Program-made: the position numbers and the translations under genes
Notes under the pieces: model-generated
What the model saw: only the letters and a program-made list of their open reading frames with translations
Told to the model about the DNA's origin: nothing
Database searches by the model: none
Shown: positions 36,875 through 47,299 of the stretch, piece by piece
Layout of the letters: each line of letters opens with the position of its first letter
Numbering within the stretch: position 1 is the stretch's first letter
Assembly (NCBI GenBank): GCA_964619785.1
Contig: CAZUGH010000002.1
Location: 1 to 64,000, forward strand
Reading direction: 5' to 3'
DNA: 64,000 nucleotides
Source of the DNA: CAZUGH01 sp964619785
Lineage (GTDB): Bacteria > Bacillota > Clostridia > Lachnospirales > Lachnospiraceae

Positions 36875-36956
36875 TATAAAGCCTTTTTGAGCAAAGATAT
36901 GACGAATTTTGTCATGAAGTCATAGAATAAAAATAAGTAGTGAGGTGAATTAGATC

Positions 36957-37166
36957 ATGAGAGAAGGAATCCATCCAGAATATTACCAGGCCAAGGTAAC
37001 TTGCAACTGTGGTAATGAATTCGTAACAGGTTCAACCAATGAGGATATCCACGTTGAAGTTTGTTCCAAGTGCCATCCTTTCTATACAGGACAGCAGAAA
37101 GCTATTTCTGCTCGTGGAGCGATTGATAAGTTTAATCGTAAGTACGGTTTAAGCCAGGACAACTAA
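36957..37166 (+). CDS. rpmE: 50S ribosomal protein L31
   Basis: This 69-residue protein has [10 protein letters not shown] at the N-terminus and two cysteine pairs, CNC and CSKC. It is therefore the zinc-containing (C+) form of L31. GTGAGGTG precedes the start. It stands between rho and the DUF1385 gene with its own promoter and terminator. Confidence 0.97.
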   Translation: MREGIHPEYYQAKVTCNCGNEFVTGSTNEDIHVEVCSKCHPFYTGQQKAISARGAIDKFNRKYGLSQDN

Positions 37167-37181
37167 GAAGACGTACACATA

Positions 37182-37215
37182 ATAGGTTGAGATGTTGAGT
37201 CTCAGCCTATTTTTG
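37182..37215 (+). terminator. Terminator after rpmE
   Basis: An 11-bp stem (ATAGGTTGAGA at 37182-37192 with 37200-37210, one G-U) is followed by TTTT. Confidence 0.8.
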
Positions 37216-37245
37216 CATTAATTAAGATTTTTTAGGAGGATGTAC

Positions 37246-38394
37246 ATGAGATCATCTGAAATCGGAGGCCAGGCTGTCATCGAAGGGGTAATGATGAAGA
37301 ACAAGGATCAGTACGCAGTTGCTGTCCGCAAGCCCGATCACCAAATTGAGATTAAGAAAAGTGAATACAAGAGTCTGAAAGACAAGAGCAAGATATGTTC
37401 TTTTCCTATTATTAGAGGTATCGTTGCATTTGTTGAATCCCTGAAACTGGGTATGCAGACATTAACATATTCAGCAAGCTTTTTAGAGGAAGAAGAGGAA
37501 GCTGCTAAAAAGGAAAAGACCGAAGAAGAGCTTAAGAAGCAAGAAGCCAAGGAAAATGTTTTGATGGGGCTTACGGTGATGCTTGCCGTTGTCATTGCGA
37601 TTGCAATCTTTGTTATGCTTCCTTTCTTTGTATCAGAAGCGCTTCGTAAAGTGATTCCATCGATTCAACTTCGAGGATTAATCGAAGGTGTTATTCGTGT
37701 GGGATTATTTATTGGTTATGTGAAAGCAATTTCGCTGATGCAAGATATTAAGCGAGTATTTATGTATCATGGAGCAGAACATAAGACGATTAACTGTGTA
37801 GAGAATGGACTTGACTTGACGGTCGAGAATGTTCGAGGACAGTCGAAGTGTCACAAGAGATGTGGAACTAGTTTTCTGTTAATCGTTATGTTGATTAGTA
37901 TTTTATTTTTCTTGTTTATTGTAGTAGACAATATGTGGCTTCGTATGGTATTGCGATTGGTTTTGATTCCGATTGTTGCTGGAGTTGCTTATGAGTTTAT
38001 CCGCTTGGCTGGAAGAAGTGATAATAAAGTTGTCAATATTTTGAGTAAACCAGGTCTATGGCTTCAGGGACTTACAACAAGTGAGCCAGATGATGACATG
38101 ATAGAAGTTGCGATTGCATCTGTAGATGCTGTCTTTGATTGGAAGACCTATGTGGAAAAAGTCAGAGAAGAAGCTGCGGCCACTCCAGAAGAAGAGGACG
38201 AGACAGTAGAAGAGCCTGAGACACCAGAGGAGACTGAGACGCCAGAAGAAGAGATGGCGGCAACAGAGGAGTCTACAGAAGTAGAAGATGATTTAGAGAT
38301 AGTGGGTCTAGAAGAGACCGAAGAAGAGGATGAGATACTAAAGGCACTCGATTATGTGTTCACAACACCAGATGATGCCAAGGATAAGGATTGA
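37246..38394 (+). CDS. DUF1385 (YqhQ-like) membrane protein with acidic tail
   Basis: This is a 382-residue protein of the DUF1385/YqhQ family. ATG 37246 is preferred to ATG 37240, because TAGGAGG lies at 7 bases from the former. It has several membrane helices (about 110-135, 145-170, 205-250) and the family motif YHGAEHKTINCVENG. The C-terminal 75 residues are almost entirely Glu/Thr/Pro/Asp-rich and probably disordered. It is followed at 6 bases by prmC-prfA; in many Firmicutes this gene sits with rpmE and prmC. Function is unknown. Confidence 0.88.
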   Translation: MRSSEIGGQAVIEGVMMKNKDQYAVAVRKPDHQIEIKKSEYKSLKDKSKICSFPIIRGIVAFVESLKLGMQTLTYSASFLEEEEEAAKKEKTEEELKKQEAKENVLMGLTVMLAVVIAIAIFVMLPFFVSEALRKVIPSIQLRGLIEGVIRVGLFIGYVKAISLMQDIKRVFMYHGAEHKTINCVENGLDLTVENVRGQSKCHKRCGTSFLLIVMLISILFFLFIVVDNMWLRMVLRLVLIPIVAGVAYEFIRLAGRSDNKVVNILSKPGLWLQGLTTSEPDDDMIEVAIASVDAVFDWKTYVEKVREEAAATPEEEDETVEEPETPEETETPEEEMAATEESTEVEDDLEIVGLEETEEEDEILKALDYVFTTPDDAKDKD

Positions 38395-38400
38395 TTCTCT

Positions 38401-39237
38401 ATGAGATTACGTGAATTATTAGAAGAAGGTACCAAGCAGTTATTATCACACCAAGTACCGGATGCTAAGATAGATGCCAGTCTGCTATTGTTTTATATAT
38501 GTGGTATGGATCGAAGTGCTTATTTTATGAAACAAGATGAAGAGGCGACGCCAGATGAAATTTGTAGGTATCGACAGCTGATTGAACAAAGATGTCAGCG
38601 CATCCCGTTGCAACATCTGACAGGTGAAGCAGAGTTTATGGGGTTGTCTTTTGAAGTAAATAAGCATGTACTAATTCCAAGACAAGATACAGAGTGTCTT
38701 GTGGAGGAAGTGTTGCAAGTATGCAAAGATAGGACTGTGCTTGATCTGTGTACTGGTTCAGGATGCATAGCAATTAGTATTGCAGCATTGGGAACACCTT
38801 CACAGGTGAGTGCAGTGGATGTCTCTCGGGCAGCCTTGCAAGTGGCTGAGAGGAATATAGTGAAGAATCAAGTTCAGGTAGAACTGATTGAGAGTGATTT
38901 ATTTGCAAATTGCCCAGGAAGATTTGACATCCTGGTGTCGAATCCGCCTTATATTGAGACGGAGGTTATCGATACCCTAATGCCAGAGGTGAGAGAACAC
39001 GAACCGATGATGGCACTGGATGGAAGTCCCGATGGGCTTTTCTTCTATCGTAAGATTATCTATGAGGCGAGAGAGCATTTGCAAGAGGATGGGCACATTT
39101 TCCTAGAGATTGGATATAATCAAGGAGAGGCAGTGTGTGACCTATTAAGAGAACAAGGTTTTGAACAAATTGAGTGTAAGAAGGATTTGGGCGGTCTCGA
39201 TCGAATCGTGATGGCTCGAGTCAGGAAAGGACAGTAG
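38401..39237 (+). CDS. prmC: Release factor glutamine N5-methyltransferase
   Basis: PrmC methylates the glutamine of the GGQ motif in RF1 and RF2. The 278-residue protein has an N-terminal helical domain, the SAM-binding segment [14 protein letters not shown] and the catalytic motif SNPPYIET. It lies directly before its substrate gene prfA (2 bases apart). Confidence 0.95.
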   Translation: MRLRELLEEGTKQLLSHQVPDAKIDASLLLFYICGMDRSAYFMKQDEEATPDEICRYRQLIEQRCQRIPLQHLTGEAEFMGLSFEVNKHVLIPRQDTECLVEEVLQVCKDRTVLDLCTGSGCIAISIAALGTPSQVSAVDVSRAALQVAERNIVKNQVQVELIESDLFANCPGRFDILVSNPPYIETEVIDTLMPEVREHEPMMALDGSPDGLFFYRKIIYEAREHLQEDGHIFLEIGYNQGEAVCDLLREQGFEQIECKKDLGGLDRIVMARVRKGQ

Positions 39238-39239
39238 TT

Positions 39240-40313
39240 ATGTTTGATAAATTAGAGGATCTACTCCTTCGATATCAGGAGGTTTTAGCTGAACTTAGTG
39301 AACAAGGAGTGTTAGATGATCAGGATCGCTATCGGAGATTGATGAAGGAACAGACAGATCTTGAACCAATCGTAGAAAAGTACAAAGAGTATAAAGAGAA
39401 AAAAGCGGGTATCGAAGATAGTCTGGCAATGCTTGAAGAAGAGACAGATGAAGAGATGCGTGAGATGGCGAAGGAAGAGTTAAATGATTGCAAAGCCAGC
39501 ATTGAAGTGATTGAAAAAGATTTGCAGATTCTGCTTCTTCCCAAAGATCCTAATGATGACAAGAATGTTATTGTTGAGATTCGAGCAGGTGCAGGTGGCG
39601 ATGAGGCAGCCTTGTTTGCCGCTGATTTGTATCGTATGTATGCAAAGTATGCAGAGACTCAGCATTGGAAAGTTGATATGATGAGTGCCAATGAAAATGG
39701 AATCGGTGGTTTCAAGGAAGTTGTATTCATGATTAATGGACTTGGTGCTTATTCCAAGTTAAAATATGAGAGTGGGGTACACCGTGTACAACGTATTCCT
39801 GCTACTGAGTCCGGTGGAAGAATTCATACCTCTACAGCGACTGTGGCAATTATGCCAGAAGCAGAAGAGGTTGATGTACAGCTTGATATGAATGATTGTC
39901 GTTTTGATGTATTCCGTGCATCTGGTAATGGTGGACAGTGTGTCAATACAACAGATTCGGCGGTACGATTGACACATATTCCAACCGGAATCGTTGTTTC
40001 ATGTCAGGATGAGAAATCTCAGCTTAAGAATAAAGATAAAGCGTTGAAGGTTCTGCGCTCTCGTTTATACGACTTAGAATGTGCGAAAGCGCATGATGCA
40101 GAGGCAGAGGCAAGACGAAGTCAGATTGGTACGGGTGATCGTTCCGAGAAGATTCGTACTTATAATTATCCACAGGGACGTGTGACAGATCATCGAATCA
40201 AGTTGACACTTCATCGTCTCGATGCGATTATTAATGGAGATATTGAAGAAATTATCGACAGTTTGATTGCTGCGGATCAGGCAGCTAAGCTGAGTAATAT
40301 GCAGGAGGCATAG
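39240..40313 (+). CDS. prfA: Peptide chain release factor 1
   Basis: RF1 reads UAA and UAG stop codons. The 357-residue protein has the codon-recognition PxT tripeptide in [10 protein letters not shown] and the catalytic GGQ in GNGGQCVN. The charged N-terminal coiled-coil domain is normal. ktrB begins 4 bases after the stop. Confidence 0.97.
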   Translation: MFDKLEDLLLRYQEVLAELSEQGVLDDQDRYRRLMKEQTDLEPIVEKYKEYKEKKAGIEDSLAMLEEETDEEMREMAKEELNDCKASIEVIEKDLQILLLPKDPNDDKNVIVEIRAGAGGDEAALFAADLYRMYAKYAETQHWKVDMMSANENGIGGFKEVVFMINGLGAYSKLKYESGVHRVQRIPATESGGRIHTSTATVAIMPEAEEVDVQLDMNDCRFDVFRASGNGGQCVNTTDSAVRLTHIPTGIVVSCQDEKSQLKNKDKALKVLRSRLYDLECAKAHDAEAEARRSQIGTGDRSEKIRTYNYPQGRVTDHRIKLTLHRLDAIINGDIEEIIDSLIAADQAAKLSNMQEA

Positions 40314-40317
40314 GGAG

Positions 40318-41688
40318 ATGCTACTGAAAAAGACGCGTTCTTTAACGACAACGCAGATAATCATGTTTGGTTTCTTAGGGGCGATTGTGCTAGGGACAAT
40401 TTTACTATCGCTACCAATTGCTAGTAGCAATGGCGAGGCAACGCCTTTGATTGACGCTTTATTTACATCAACCACTTCAGTATGTGTAACGGGATTGGTC
40501 GTCGTACCTACATTAACTCATTGGAGTATGTTTGGTCAGGGCGTCATTATGCTGTTAATTCAGGTGGGTGGACTAGGTGTTATCACATTTACTACGTTAG
40601 TACTTTTGTTTATGGGTAAACAGATTAGTTTGAAAGAACGTCTCTTGATACAGGACGCTTATAATCTAGATAGTGTTCGAGGTGTTGTAAGACTTACCAT
40701 TCGGATTGTGAAAGGAACACTACGAGTAGAGGGCGTCGGTGCTGTATTGTATGCAATTGTGTACATTCCAGCGTATGGTGTTGGACCGGGTATATGGAAG
40801 AGCATTTTCAATTCGGTTTCTGCATTTTGTAATGCCGGAATGGATTTGATTGGCGATTACAGCTTACAACCATTTCAGGGAAATATAATCATCAATGTTA
40901 CAACGATGGCACTTATTATCCTTGGTGGTTTGGGATTCCCTGTGTGGTGGAACATATTAGATGTATTGAAAAAACGAAAGAAGTGCTATATGGGATGGCG
41001 CGATGCTGCTCATCATTTCACACTTCATACGAAAATTGTTGTTTCTGTAACGGTAATATTAATTCTCATCGGGGCAATACTAGTATTTGGATTGGAGTTT
41101 AGTAATCCAGCAACTCTTGGCAAGTTATCTATGTTTGACAAGGTTCAAGCATCGTTCTTCCAGTCTGTGACGACGAGAACGGCAGGATTTTTCACCATTC
41201 CACAGGAAAGTCTACGTAATGCTACGGCATTGATTTGCGTCATATTGATGTTTATTGGTGGTTCTCCATCAGGAACAGCGGGTGGTGTGAAGACGACTAC
41301 ATTGGGAATCATTCTGTTAGCAGTATATTCGATTACAAGAGGGCGCAAGGATACAGAGGCATTTGGACGCAAGATTTCCACATCACTTGTGAAGAAAGCG
41401 ATGGCGGTATTTACATTAAGTATTAGTGTAATGTTTATATCAATTATTATATTGACAATTGTGCAACCAGGAGACTTCTTGGATTTATTATATGAGAGTA
41501 GTTCTGCAATTGGTACGGTAGGACTTTCAAGAGCTTTTACAGGAAACTTGAATGTTTTCGGAAAAATAGTTATAATATGTACTATGTACGCTGGACGAGT
41601 TGGACCGATTTCATTAGCATTGTTCTTTAACTCACGTAAATACGTGAATGCTAGAAGTTTTCCAACGGAGAATATAAGAGTCGGATAA
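40318..41688 (+). CDS. ktrB: Potassium uptake transporter, KtrB/TrkH family
   Basis: This 456-residue membrane channel subunit for K+ uptake has four pore loops: TSVCVTGLVV, NAGMDLIGD, TRTAGFFTI and IGTVGLSRA. About ten membrane helices are visible. The ribosome binding site GGAGG overlaps the end of prfA. The regulatory KtrA subunit gene follows at 29 bases. Confidence 0.95.
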   Translation: MLLKKTRSLTTTQIIMFGFLGAIVLGTILLSLPIASSNGEATPLIDALFTSTTSVCVTGLVVVPTLTHWSMFGQGVIMLLIQVGGLGVITFTTLVLLFMGKQISLKERLLIQDAYNLDSVRGVVRLTIRIVKGTLRVEGVGAVLYAIVYIPAYGVGPGIWKSIFNSVSAFCNAGMDLIGDYSLQPFQGNIIINVTTMALIILGGLGFPVWWNILDVLKKRKKCYMGWRDAAHHFTLHTKIVVSVTVILILIGAILVFGLEFSNPATLGKLSMFDKVQASFFQSVTTRTAGFFTIPQESLRNATALICVILMFIGGSPSGTAGGVKTTTLGIILLAVYSITRGRKDTEAFGRKISTSLVKKAMAVFTLSISVMFISIIILTIVQPGDFLDLLYESSSAIGTVGLSRAFTGNLNVFGKIVIICTMYAGRVGPISLALFFNSRKYVNARSFPTENIRVG

Positions 41689-41717
41689 TGACATATTAGA
41701 ATGGAGATTAGGGATTC

Positions 41718-42371
41718 ATGAAAAAGAAAGAGTTTGCTGTTATTGGTTTAGGTCGTTTTGGCAAGACGGTTGCAACTTCATTGGCAAGTTCGGGAGCGCA
41801 GGTATTGGTTTTAGACCAGGATGAGAATGCACTTCAGGAAGTATCAGATGCTGTGACTCATACGATTCGTGGCGAAGCTACAAGTGCAAGTACAATTAAT
41901 CAGCTCGGTTTAGGTAATTATGATGCTGCTGTTATTGCTATGAGTAGTAATCTAGAATCCAATGTTATGGCGACTATCCTTGTAAAAGAAGCTGGAGTTC
42001 CTTTTATCGTTGTCAAAGCGAAGACGGAATTAGAGGGACGTGTGCTGAAGAAGGTTGGAGCAGACAAGGTTATCTATCCAGAGAAAGAGACTGGTATGAG
42101 ACTTGCAAACCATCTGATGCATGATAATTATTTTGAAGCAGTAGAATTGTCAGAGGAATATAGTATTGTTGATGTAGATATTCCGCAGGACTGGATTGGC
42201 AAGAGTTTGAAGACATTGAATATTCGTGCAAAATATGGAGTTAATGTTATCGGTGTTAAGGGTTCTAGTGAGTTAAATATTAACCCGGCACCAGATGATG
42301 TGTTGAAGGAAGATGACGTTTTGATTATGTTAGGACGTAACAATCTTCTCAATAAATTTACAGGCAGGTAG
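41718..42371 (+). CDS. ktrA: KtrA/TrkA-type K+ channel regulator
   Basis: This 217-residue cytosolic RCK protein gates KtrB. The N-terminal Rossmann domain starts VIGLGRFGKTVATSL, and the C-terminal TrkA-C domain covers about residues 135-217. Pairing with ktrB supports the call. A short gap of 5 bases leads to the methyltransferase gene. Confidence 0.95.
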   Translation: MKKKEFAVIGLGRFGKTVATSLASSGAQVLVLDQDENALQEVSDAVTHTIRGEATSASTINQLGLGNYDAAVIAMSSNLESNVMATILVKEAGVPFIVVKAKTELEGRVLKKVGADKVIYPEKETGMRLANHLMHDNYFEAVELSEEYSIVDVDIPQDWIGKSLKTLNIRAKYGVNVIGVKGSSELNINPAPDDVLKEDDVLIMLGRNNLLNKFTGR

Positions 42372-42376
42372 AAGGA

Positions 42377-43156
42377 TTGATTGAGAGTTCAAGTAATCAA
42401 CAAATCAAATATCTATTACATGTGAAAAAGAATGGACGCTTCCGCAGGAAAGAGCAGATTTTCCTCGTAGAAGGTTGGAAGATGGTTGAAGAAGCACTTG
42501 GACATGGTTTGGTACAGAGACTATATGTTTCTGAACAACACCAGATGGAGGCACAGAATCGTTTTGGTGATGTGACTACGAAGGTGGAGGTCTTGTCGGA
42601 AAAGGTGTTTGCAGAGGTATCAGATACCATGACACCACAGGGAGTACTTGCAACCGTGAAGATGCCAGAATATCATCTTCAGGACTATCTTAAGAAAGAG
42701 AATATTAGCTTTTTATGCCTGGAGGATATAAATGATCCTGGCAATCTTGGAACGATGATGCGTACAGCAGAAGGAGCTGGTATGACCGGTGTGATTATGA
42801 GTAAAGGCACCGTTGATATATTTAATCCGAAAGTTGTACGAAGCACGATGGGCTCTCTTTTTCGTGTTCCGTTTTTTTATACGGAAGATTTTTGTGAGGC
42901 AATGAATTGTCTTCAAGATGCGAACGTCACTTTATATGCAGCACATCTAAAAGGAAGTACTGCATACATGCAAGAAAAGTATGAAGGTAATACTGGGATT
43001 ATGATTGGCAATGAAGCGAATGGTTTATCGGAGGCGGCAACGTCGAAGGCAGATTGTCTGGTTCGAATTCCGATGGATGGTCAGTTAGAATCTCTGAATG
43101 CGGCAGTTTCTGCTGCTATATTGATGTATGAGGTAAGGCGTAACAGACGGTCATAG
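42377..43156 (+). CDS. SpoU/TrmH-family RNA 2'-O-methyltransferase
   Basis: This 259-residue SPOUT methyltransferase has an N-terminal substrate-binding domain (RRKEQIFLVEGWKMVEEAL) and the knot motifs LEDINDPGNLGTMMRTAE, IMIGNEANGLSEA and VRIPMDGQLESLNAAVSAAI. The start is TTG 42377; no ATG exists near the expected N-terminus. GAAGGA touches it, but CAGGTAG at 42364-42370 has better spacing. The target rRNA or tRNA nucleotide is unknown. Confidence 0.9.
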   Translation: MIESSSNQQIKYLLHVKKNGRFRRKEQIFLVEGWKMVEEALGHGLVQRLYVSEQHQMEAQNRFGDVTTKVEVLSEKVFAEVSDTMTPQGVLATVKMPEYHLQDYLKKENISFLCLEDINDPGNLGTMMRTAEGAGMTGVIMSKGTVDIFNPKVVRSTMGSLFRVPFFYTEDFCEAMNCLQDANVTLYAAHLKGSTAYMQEKYEGNTGIMIGNEANGLSEAATSKADCLVRIPMDGQLESLNAAVSAAILMYEVRRNRRS

Positions 43157-43174
43157 TGTCAGAAGGGAGGACAT

Positions 43175-43627
43175 ATGGTTACAATAGGAACAGTTCAGGT
43201 TAGTGCGGTAGTAATATGGTTGGTTCTTTTTGCTTTGTTCTTGATTTGTGAATTGGCTACCATGGGACTTACGACTGTATGGTTTGCTGGTGGCTCACTT
43301 GGTGGAATGGTAGTAGCGATTTGTGGAGGAGATATTCCGCTACAGATTGTCGTGGCTATTGTTGTATCAATTGTATTACTTGTTGCATTGAGACCATTTG
43401 CACGAAGATACCTTGATAAGGGTCGTGTGATGACCAATGTGGACAGCTTGATTGGTCAGGTGGCAAAGGTTACAAAAGAGATAGACAATCTTAACAATCA
43501 GGGACAGGTGGTCATTAAAGGAATGGAGTGGACTGCAAGAAGTGTCGAGGATAAAGTGATTGAGGTTGGAACAATGGTAACTGTTGAAGAGATATCCGGT
43601 GTGAAGGTTATTGTCCGGGCAAACTAG
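43175..43627 (+). CDS. NfeD family membrane protein
   Basis: This 150-residue short NfeD (NfeD1b type) has membrane helices in the first 80 residues and a C-terminal OB-fold domain (GQVAKVTKEIDNLNNQGQVVIKGMEWTARS). Such proteins work with the SPFH protein encoded next, possibly in membrane quality control or microdomain formation. GAAGGGAGG precedes the start. Confidence 0.92.
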   Translation: MVTIGTVQVSAVVIWLVLFALFLICELATMGLTTVWFAGGSLGGMVVAICGGDIPLQIVVAIVVSIVLLVALRPFARRYLDKGRVMTNVDSLIGQVAKVTKEIDNLNNQGQVVIKGMEWTARSVEDKVIEVGTMVTVEEISGVKVIVRAN

Positions 43628-43638
43628 GAGGTAGAGAA

Positions 43639-44559
43639 ATGGAAGGATTTGTTGCAATTATTGTTATCGTAGTTATCGTGTTGATTATCGTTTCGTCCTG
43701 TGTAAAAATCGTACCACAGGCACAGGCTCTTGTTGTAGAGCGTTTGGGTGGATATCACTCAACATGGAATGTTGGTCTTCATTTTAAATTACCAATCATT
43801 GATCGTGTTGCATGTCGTGTGGCATTGAAGGAACAGGTTGTTGATTTTGCTCCACAGCCCGTTATCACAAAGGATAATGTTACCATGAGAATTGATACCG
43901 TTGTATTTTTCCAGATTACTGATCCTAAGCTTTACGCTTATGGTGTTGAGAATCCGTTGATGGCAATTGAGAATCTGACAGCGACTACTCTTCGTAATAT
44001 TATTGGTGATCTTGAATTGGATCAGACACTGACATCTCGTGAGACAATTAATACGAAGATGCGTTCTTCTCTTGATATTGCTACTGACCCATGGGGAATT
44101 AAGGTAAATCGTGTTGAGTTAAAGAACATTATTCCACCAAGTGAGATTCAGGATGCGATGGAGAAACAGATGAAGGCAGAGCGTGAACGTCGTGAATCCA
44201 TTCTTCGTGCAGAAGGTGAGAAGAGATCTACAATTCTTGTAGCTGAAGGTAAAAAGGAATCTGCAATCTTAGAGGCAGAGGGTGAGAAAGCATCGGCAAT
44301 TCTTCATGCGGAAGCGGTAAAAGAAGCTACAATTCGTGAAGCAGAAGGTAAAGCAGAAGCTATTGAGGCAATTCAGAAGGCGAATGCAGAAGGTATCCGT
44401 TTCTTGAATGAATCCGCACCTAGCCAACAGGTTATTGCAATTAAGAGTTTAGAGGCATTTGAAAAGGCAGCAGATGGTCAGGCAACTAAGATTATTATTC
44501 CATCCGAGATTCAAGGAATGGCTGGACTTGCTAAGTCCGTTGCCGAGGTTATGAAATAA
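43639..44559 (+). CDS. SPFH/Band 7 (stomatin-like, QmcA type) membrane protein
   Basis: This 306-residue protein has one N-terminal membrane helix (about 3-25), a Band 7 domain ([19 protein letters not shown]...; [20 protein letters not shown]) and a long Ala/Glu-rich coiled coil (about 170-255). It lies 11 bases after its NfeD partner gene. The pair is expected to form membrane-bound oligomers. Confidence 0.93.
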   Translation: MEGFVAIIVIVVIVLIIVSSCVKIVPQAQALVVERLGGYHSTWNVGLHFKLPIIDRVACRVALKEQVVDFAPQPVITKDNVTMRIDTVVFFQITDPKLYAYGVENPLMAIENLTATTLRNIIGDLELDQTLTSRETINTKMRSSLDIATDPWGIKVNRVELKNIIPPSEIQDAMEKQMKAERERRESILRAEGEKRSTILVAEGKKESAILEAEGEKASAILHAEAVKEATIREAEGKAEAIEAIQKANAEGIRFLNESAPSQQVIAIKSLEAFEKAADGQATKIIIPSEIQGMAGLAKSVAEVMK

Positions 44560-44576
44560 TAAGGAGATGTTTACAA

Positions 44577-45575
44577 ATGAATTTGACAGGCAAGAATTTT
44601 CTAACATTAAAAGACTTCACGCCAGCAGAGATTGAATATATGCTGGATTTGGCAGCTTACCTGAAGGAAAAAAAGAAAAAAGGCGAGGCTGTGGACCATT
44701 TTCACGGCAAGAATATTGCTTTGATTTTTGAAAAGACAAGTACTAGAACACGTTGTTCTTTTGAAGTGGCTGCCTATGATCTAGGTATGGGTGTGACGTA
44801 TCTTGACCCATCAGGATCTCAGATTGGTAAGAAAGAGAGCATTGCCGACACAGCACAGGTATTAGGACGTATGTATGATGGGATTGAATATCGTGGATAT
44901 GGCCAGGAAATTGTAGAAGATTTGGCAAAGTATGCCGGTGTTCCTGTGTGGAATGGTCTTACGAATGAATATCATCCAACACAGATGTTAGCAGATATGC
45001 TGACGATTCGTGAGCATTTTGGCAAGCTGAAGGGAATCAATTTTGTATATATGGGAGATGCCAGATATAACATGGGTAATTCCCTGATGATTGCTTGTGC
45101 AAAGCTGGGACTAAACTTTACAGCTTGCGCTCCTGAGAAGTATTTTCCAAATAAAGAGTTGGTGGAAGAATGTCAAGGTTATGCAAAGGAATCTGGTGCA
45201 ACGATCACACTAACTACAGATGTAGAATCAGGAACCAAGGGCGCAGATGTCGTTTATACGGATGTCTGGGTGTCAATGGGTGAGCCTACTGAGGTTTGGG
45301 ATGAGAGAATTCATGACCTGCTCCCATATCAGGTAAACAAAAATGTAATGGACAACGCAGGAAGTCAAGCAGTATTCATGCATTGTCTTCCATCCTTCCA
45401 TGACTTAAACACAGGAATTGGGAAGGATGTATATGAAAAATATGGTCTGAAGGAATTAGAAGTAACAGATGAAGTGTTCCAAAAGAATGCTCAGATTGTA
45501 TTTGATGAAGCTGAGAATCGTATGCATACCATCAAAGCAGTGATGGTAGCGACATTAGGAGATTGGAGGGAATAG
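44577..45575 (+). CDS. argF: Ornithine carbamoyltransferase
   Basis: The enzyme makes citrulline from ornithine and carbamoyl phosphate. The 332-residue length and the motifs STRTRCSFE (carbamoyl phosphate), [10 protein letters not shown] and HCLPSFHD (the ornithine site, usually HCLPAFHD) support the call. Anabolic or catabolic use cannot be settled, since no arginine deiminase or arg operon is near. Its stop abuts the citrate synthase start. Confidence 0.94.
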   Translation: MNLTGKNFLTLKDFTPAEIEYMLDLAAYLKEKKKKGEAVDHFHGKNIALIFEKTSTRTRCSFEVAAYDLGMGVTYLDPSGSQIGKKESIADTAQVLGRMYDGIEYRGYGQEIVEDLAKYAGVPVWNGLTNEYHPTQMLADMLTIREHFGKLKGINFVYMGDARYNMGNSLMIACAKLGLNFTACAPEKYFPNKELVEECQGYAKESGATITLTTDVESGTKGADVVYTDVWVSMGEPTEVWDERIHDLLPYQVNKNVMDNAGSQAVFMHCLPSFHDLNTGIGKDVYEKYGLKELEVTDEVFQKNAQIVFDEAENRMHTIKAVMVATLGDWRE

Positions 45576-46949
45576 ATGAGCAGCAAACATCTCGATACGG
45601 AATGCAACAGAGAGTGGCTACAAAAGATGGCAGCTGTGTGTGAACAGAATAGTACTATTGATTCGAGTTTGTATACAAAATATGAAGTAAAAAGAGGTCT
45701 GAGAGATTTGAGTGGTCAAGGAGTTTTGACCGGCTTGACAGAGATTTCGGAGATTCGTTCTTACACCATCGTAGATAGAGATTTGATTCCATGTGAAGGC
45801 AAGCTCTACTATCAAGGAGTGGACGTTGAGGAAATCGTTGACGGATTTTTACATGAAAAACGTTTTGGATTCGAAGAGGTTGTCTACTTGCTTCTTTTTG
45901 GAAGTCTTCCTACCGAGACGCAGTTAGAGGAATTGAAGGCGTTACTGAGTCAGTATCGTGCCAGCCTTCCACCAGCCTTTGTGCGTGATATCATTATGAA
46001 AGCACCAAGTGTGGACTTAATGAATACACTGGCAAGGAGTGTTCTTACCTTGTATTCTTATGATAAGAAAGCGGATGACACAAGTTTGGACAACGTATTG
46101 CGTCAATGCCTACAGCTGATTGCTTTGTTCCCAATGTTTTTAGTATATGGCTATCAGGCATCTAGTTATTTTCATGATGGCGCTGGATTTTTTATCCACC
46201 CACCAAAACCGGAGTATTCAACAGCGGAGAATATTCTTCACATGTTACGTCCGGATAGTGTATTTATACCACTAGAGGCCAAGATTTTGGATATTGCACT
46301 TGTACTACATGCAGAACATGGCGGTGGTAATAATTCTACATTTACCAATCATGTTGTGACATCTTCGGGTACGGATACATATTCAGCGGTATCTGCATCA
46401 CTTGGTTCACTAAAGGGACCAAGACATGGTGGAGCCAATGTGAAAGTATCACTTATGTTTGAGGATATGAAAAAGCACATCAAGGATTGGACCAATGAAG
46501 ATGAAGTTCGTCAGTATCTAGTTGATTTGGTAGAGAAGAAAGCATTTGACCATTCGGGATTGATTTATGGAATGGGTCATGCGGTGTATTCCATCTCGGA
46601 TCCGAGAGCGAATACATTTAAGAAGTTCGTTCAGAGTCTGTCCAAGGAAAAGGGACGGATGGAAGAGTTTGATTTATATACGATGGTAGAACGAATAGCA
46701 CCTGAGGTTATCGCAAAGGAACGACAGATATATAAAGGCGTTAGTGCTAATATCGATTTTTATAGTGGTTTTGTTTACAATATGCTAGAGCTTCCCAACG
46801 AATTATATACTCCGCTTTTTGCAATGGGACGTATCACAGGTTGGAGTGCACATCGCTTAGAGGAGTTGATTAATGCAGGTAAGATTATTCGTCCTGCATA
46901 CAAAGCCGTTAGTAAACATAAACCATATGTACCAATGGACGAGAGATAA
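45576..46949 (+). CDS. Citrate synthase
   Basis: This 457-residue citrate/2-methylcitrate synthase has the catalytic histidine regions LHAEHGGGNNSTFTNHV and KGPRHGGANVKV, and GMGHAVYSISDPRA. It is longer than the 370-430 residues of many bacterial enzymes, mainly at the N-terminus. Next to argF it plausibly supplies carbon for glutamate and arginine synthesis; this is inference. GGAGGGAATAG precedes the start inside the argF end. Confidence 0.92.
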   Translation: MSSKHLDTECNREWLQKMAAVCEQNSTIDSSLYTKYEVKRGLRDLSGQGVLTGLTEISEIRSYTIVDRDLIPCEGKLYYQGVDVEEIVDGFLHEKRFGFEEVVYLLLFGSLPTETQLEELKALLSQYRASLPPAFVRDIIMKAPSVDLMNTLARSVLTLYSYDKKADDTSLDNVLRQCLQLIALFPMFLVYGYQASSYFHDGAGFFIHPPKPEYSTAENILHMLRPDSVFIPLEAKILDIALVLHAEHGGGNNSTFTNHVVTSSGTDTYSAVSASLGSLKGPRHGGANVKVSLMFEDMKKHIKDWTNEDEVRQYLVDLVEKKAFDHSGLIYGMGHAVYSISDPRANTFKKFVQSLSKEKGRMEEFDLYTMVERIAPEVIAKERQIYKGVSANIDFYSGFVYNMLELPNELYTPLFAMGRITGWSAHRLEELINAGKIIRPAYKAVSKHKPYVPMDER

Positions 46950-46969
46950 GCAACGATTACGGAGGATGT

Positions 46970-47299
46970 ATGAACCAAGAACAAATTCTCTGCGGAAGCA
47001 GTTCATATGAAGAAAAATTTTATTTAAATCCAAGATTCGCCAATCTGCCAGAATCGATCCGTGAAGAGCTACAGATTATGTGTGTAAGTTTGACCGCGGA
47101 GGTTGGTGGAATCTTCACAATCGAGTTTGAGGAAAATGGTGAGCTTTTTCTGTCGACATTTGCGACAGAAGGAGATTTGCTTTACGATGAGATTGGTGCT
47201 CACTTAAAGGTGAAGCAACTACAATATGATAAGTCTGAGTTGTTAGAAGGACTTGAGATGTATTATCAATCATTTTACCTAGACAAGGGGGATAAATAA
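46970..47299 (+). CDS. Small protein of unknown function (possibly DUF6145)
   Basis: This 109-residue acidic soluble protein ([18 protein letters not shown]..., [19 protein letters not shown]) resembles an uncharacterised Lachnospiraceae family that I recall as DUF6145; the family name is from memory and tentative. Its stop codon overlaps the coaX start (TAATG). No catalytic motif is visible. Confidence 0.7.
   Translation: MNQEQILCGSSSYEEKFYLNPRFANLPESIREELQIMCVSLTAEVGGIFTIEFEENGELFLSTFATEGDLLYDEIGAHLKVKQLQYDKSELLEGLEMYYQSFYLDKGDK

Noticed and set aside
36838..36900. Rho gene terminator from the two AAAGCC/AAGCC stretches
   Set aside because: They are direct rather than inverted repeats, so they do not form a hairpin.
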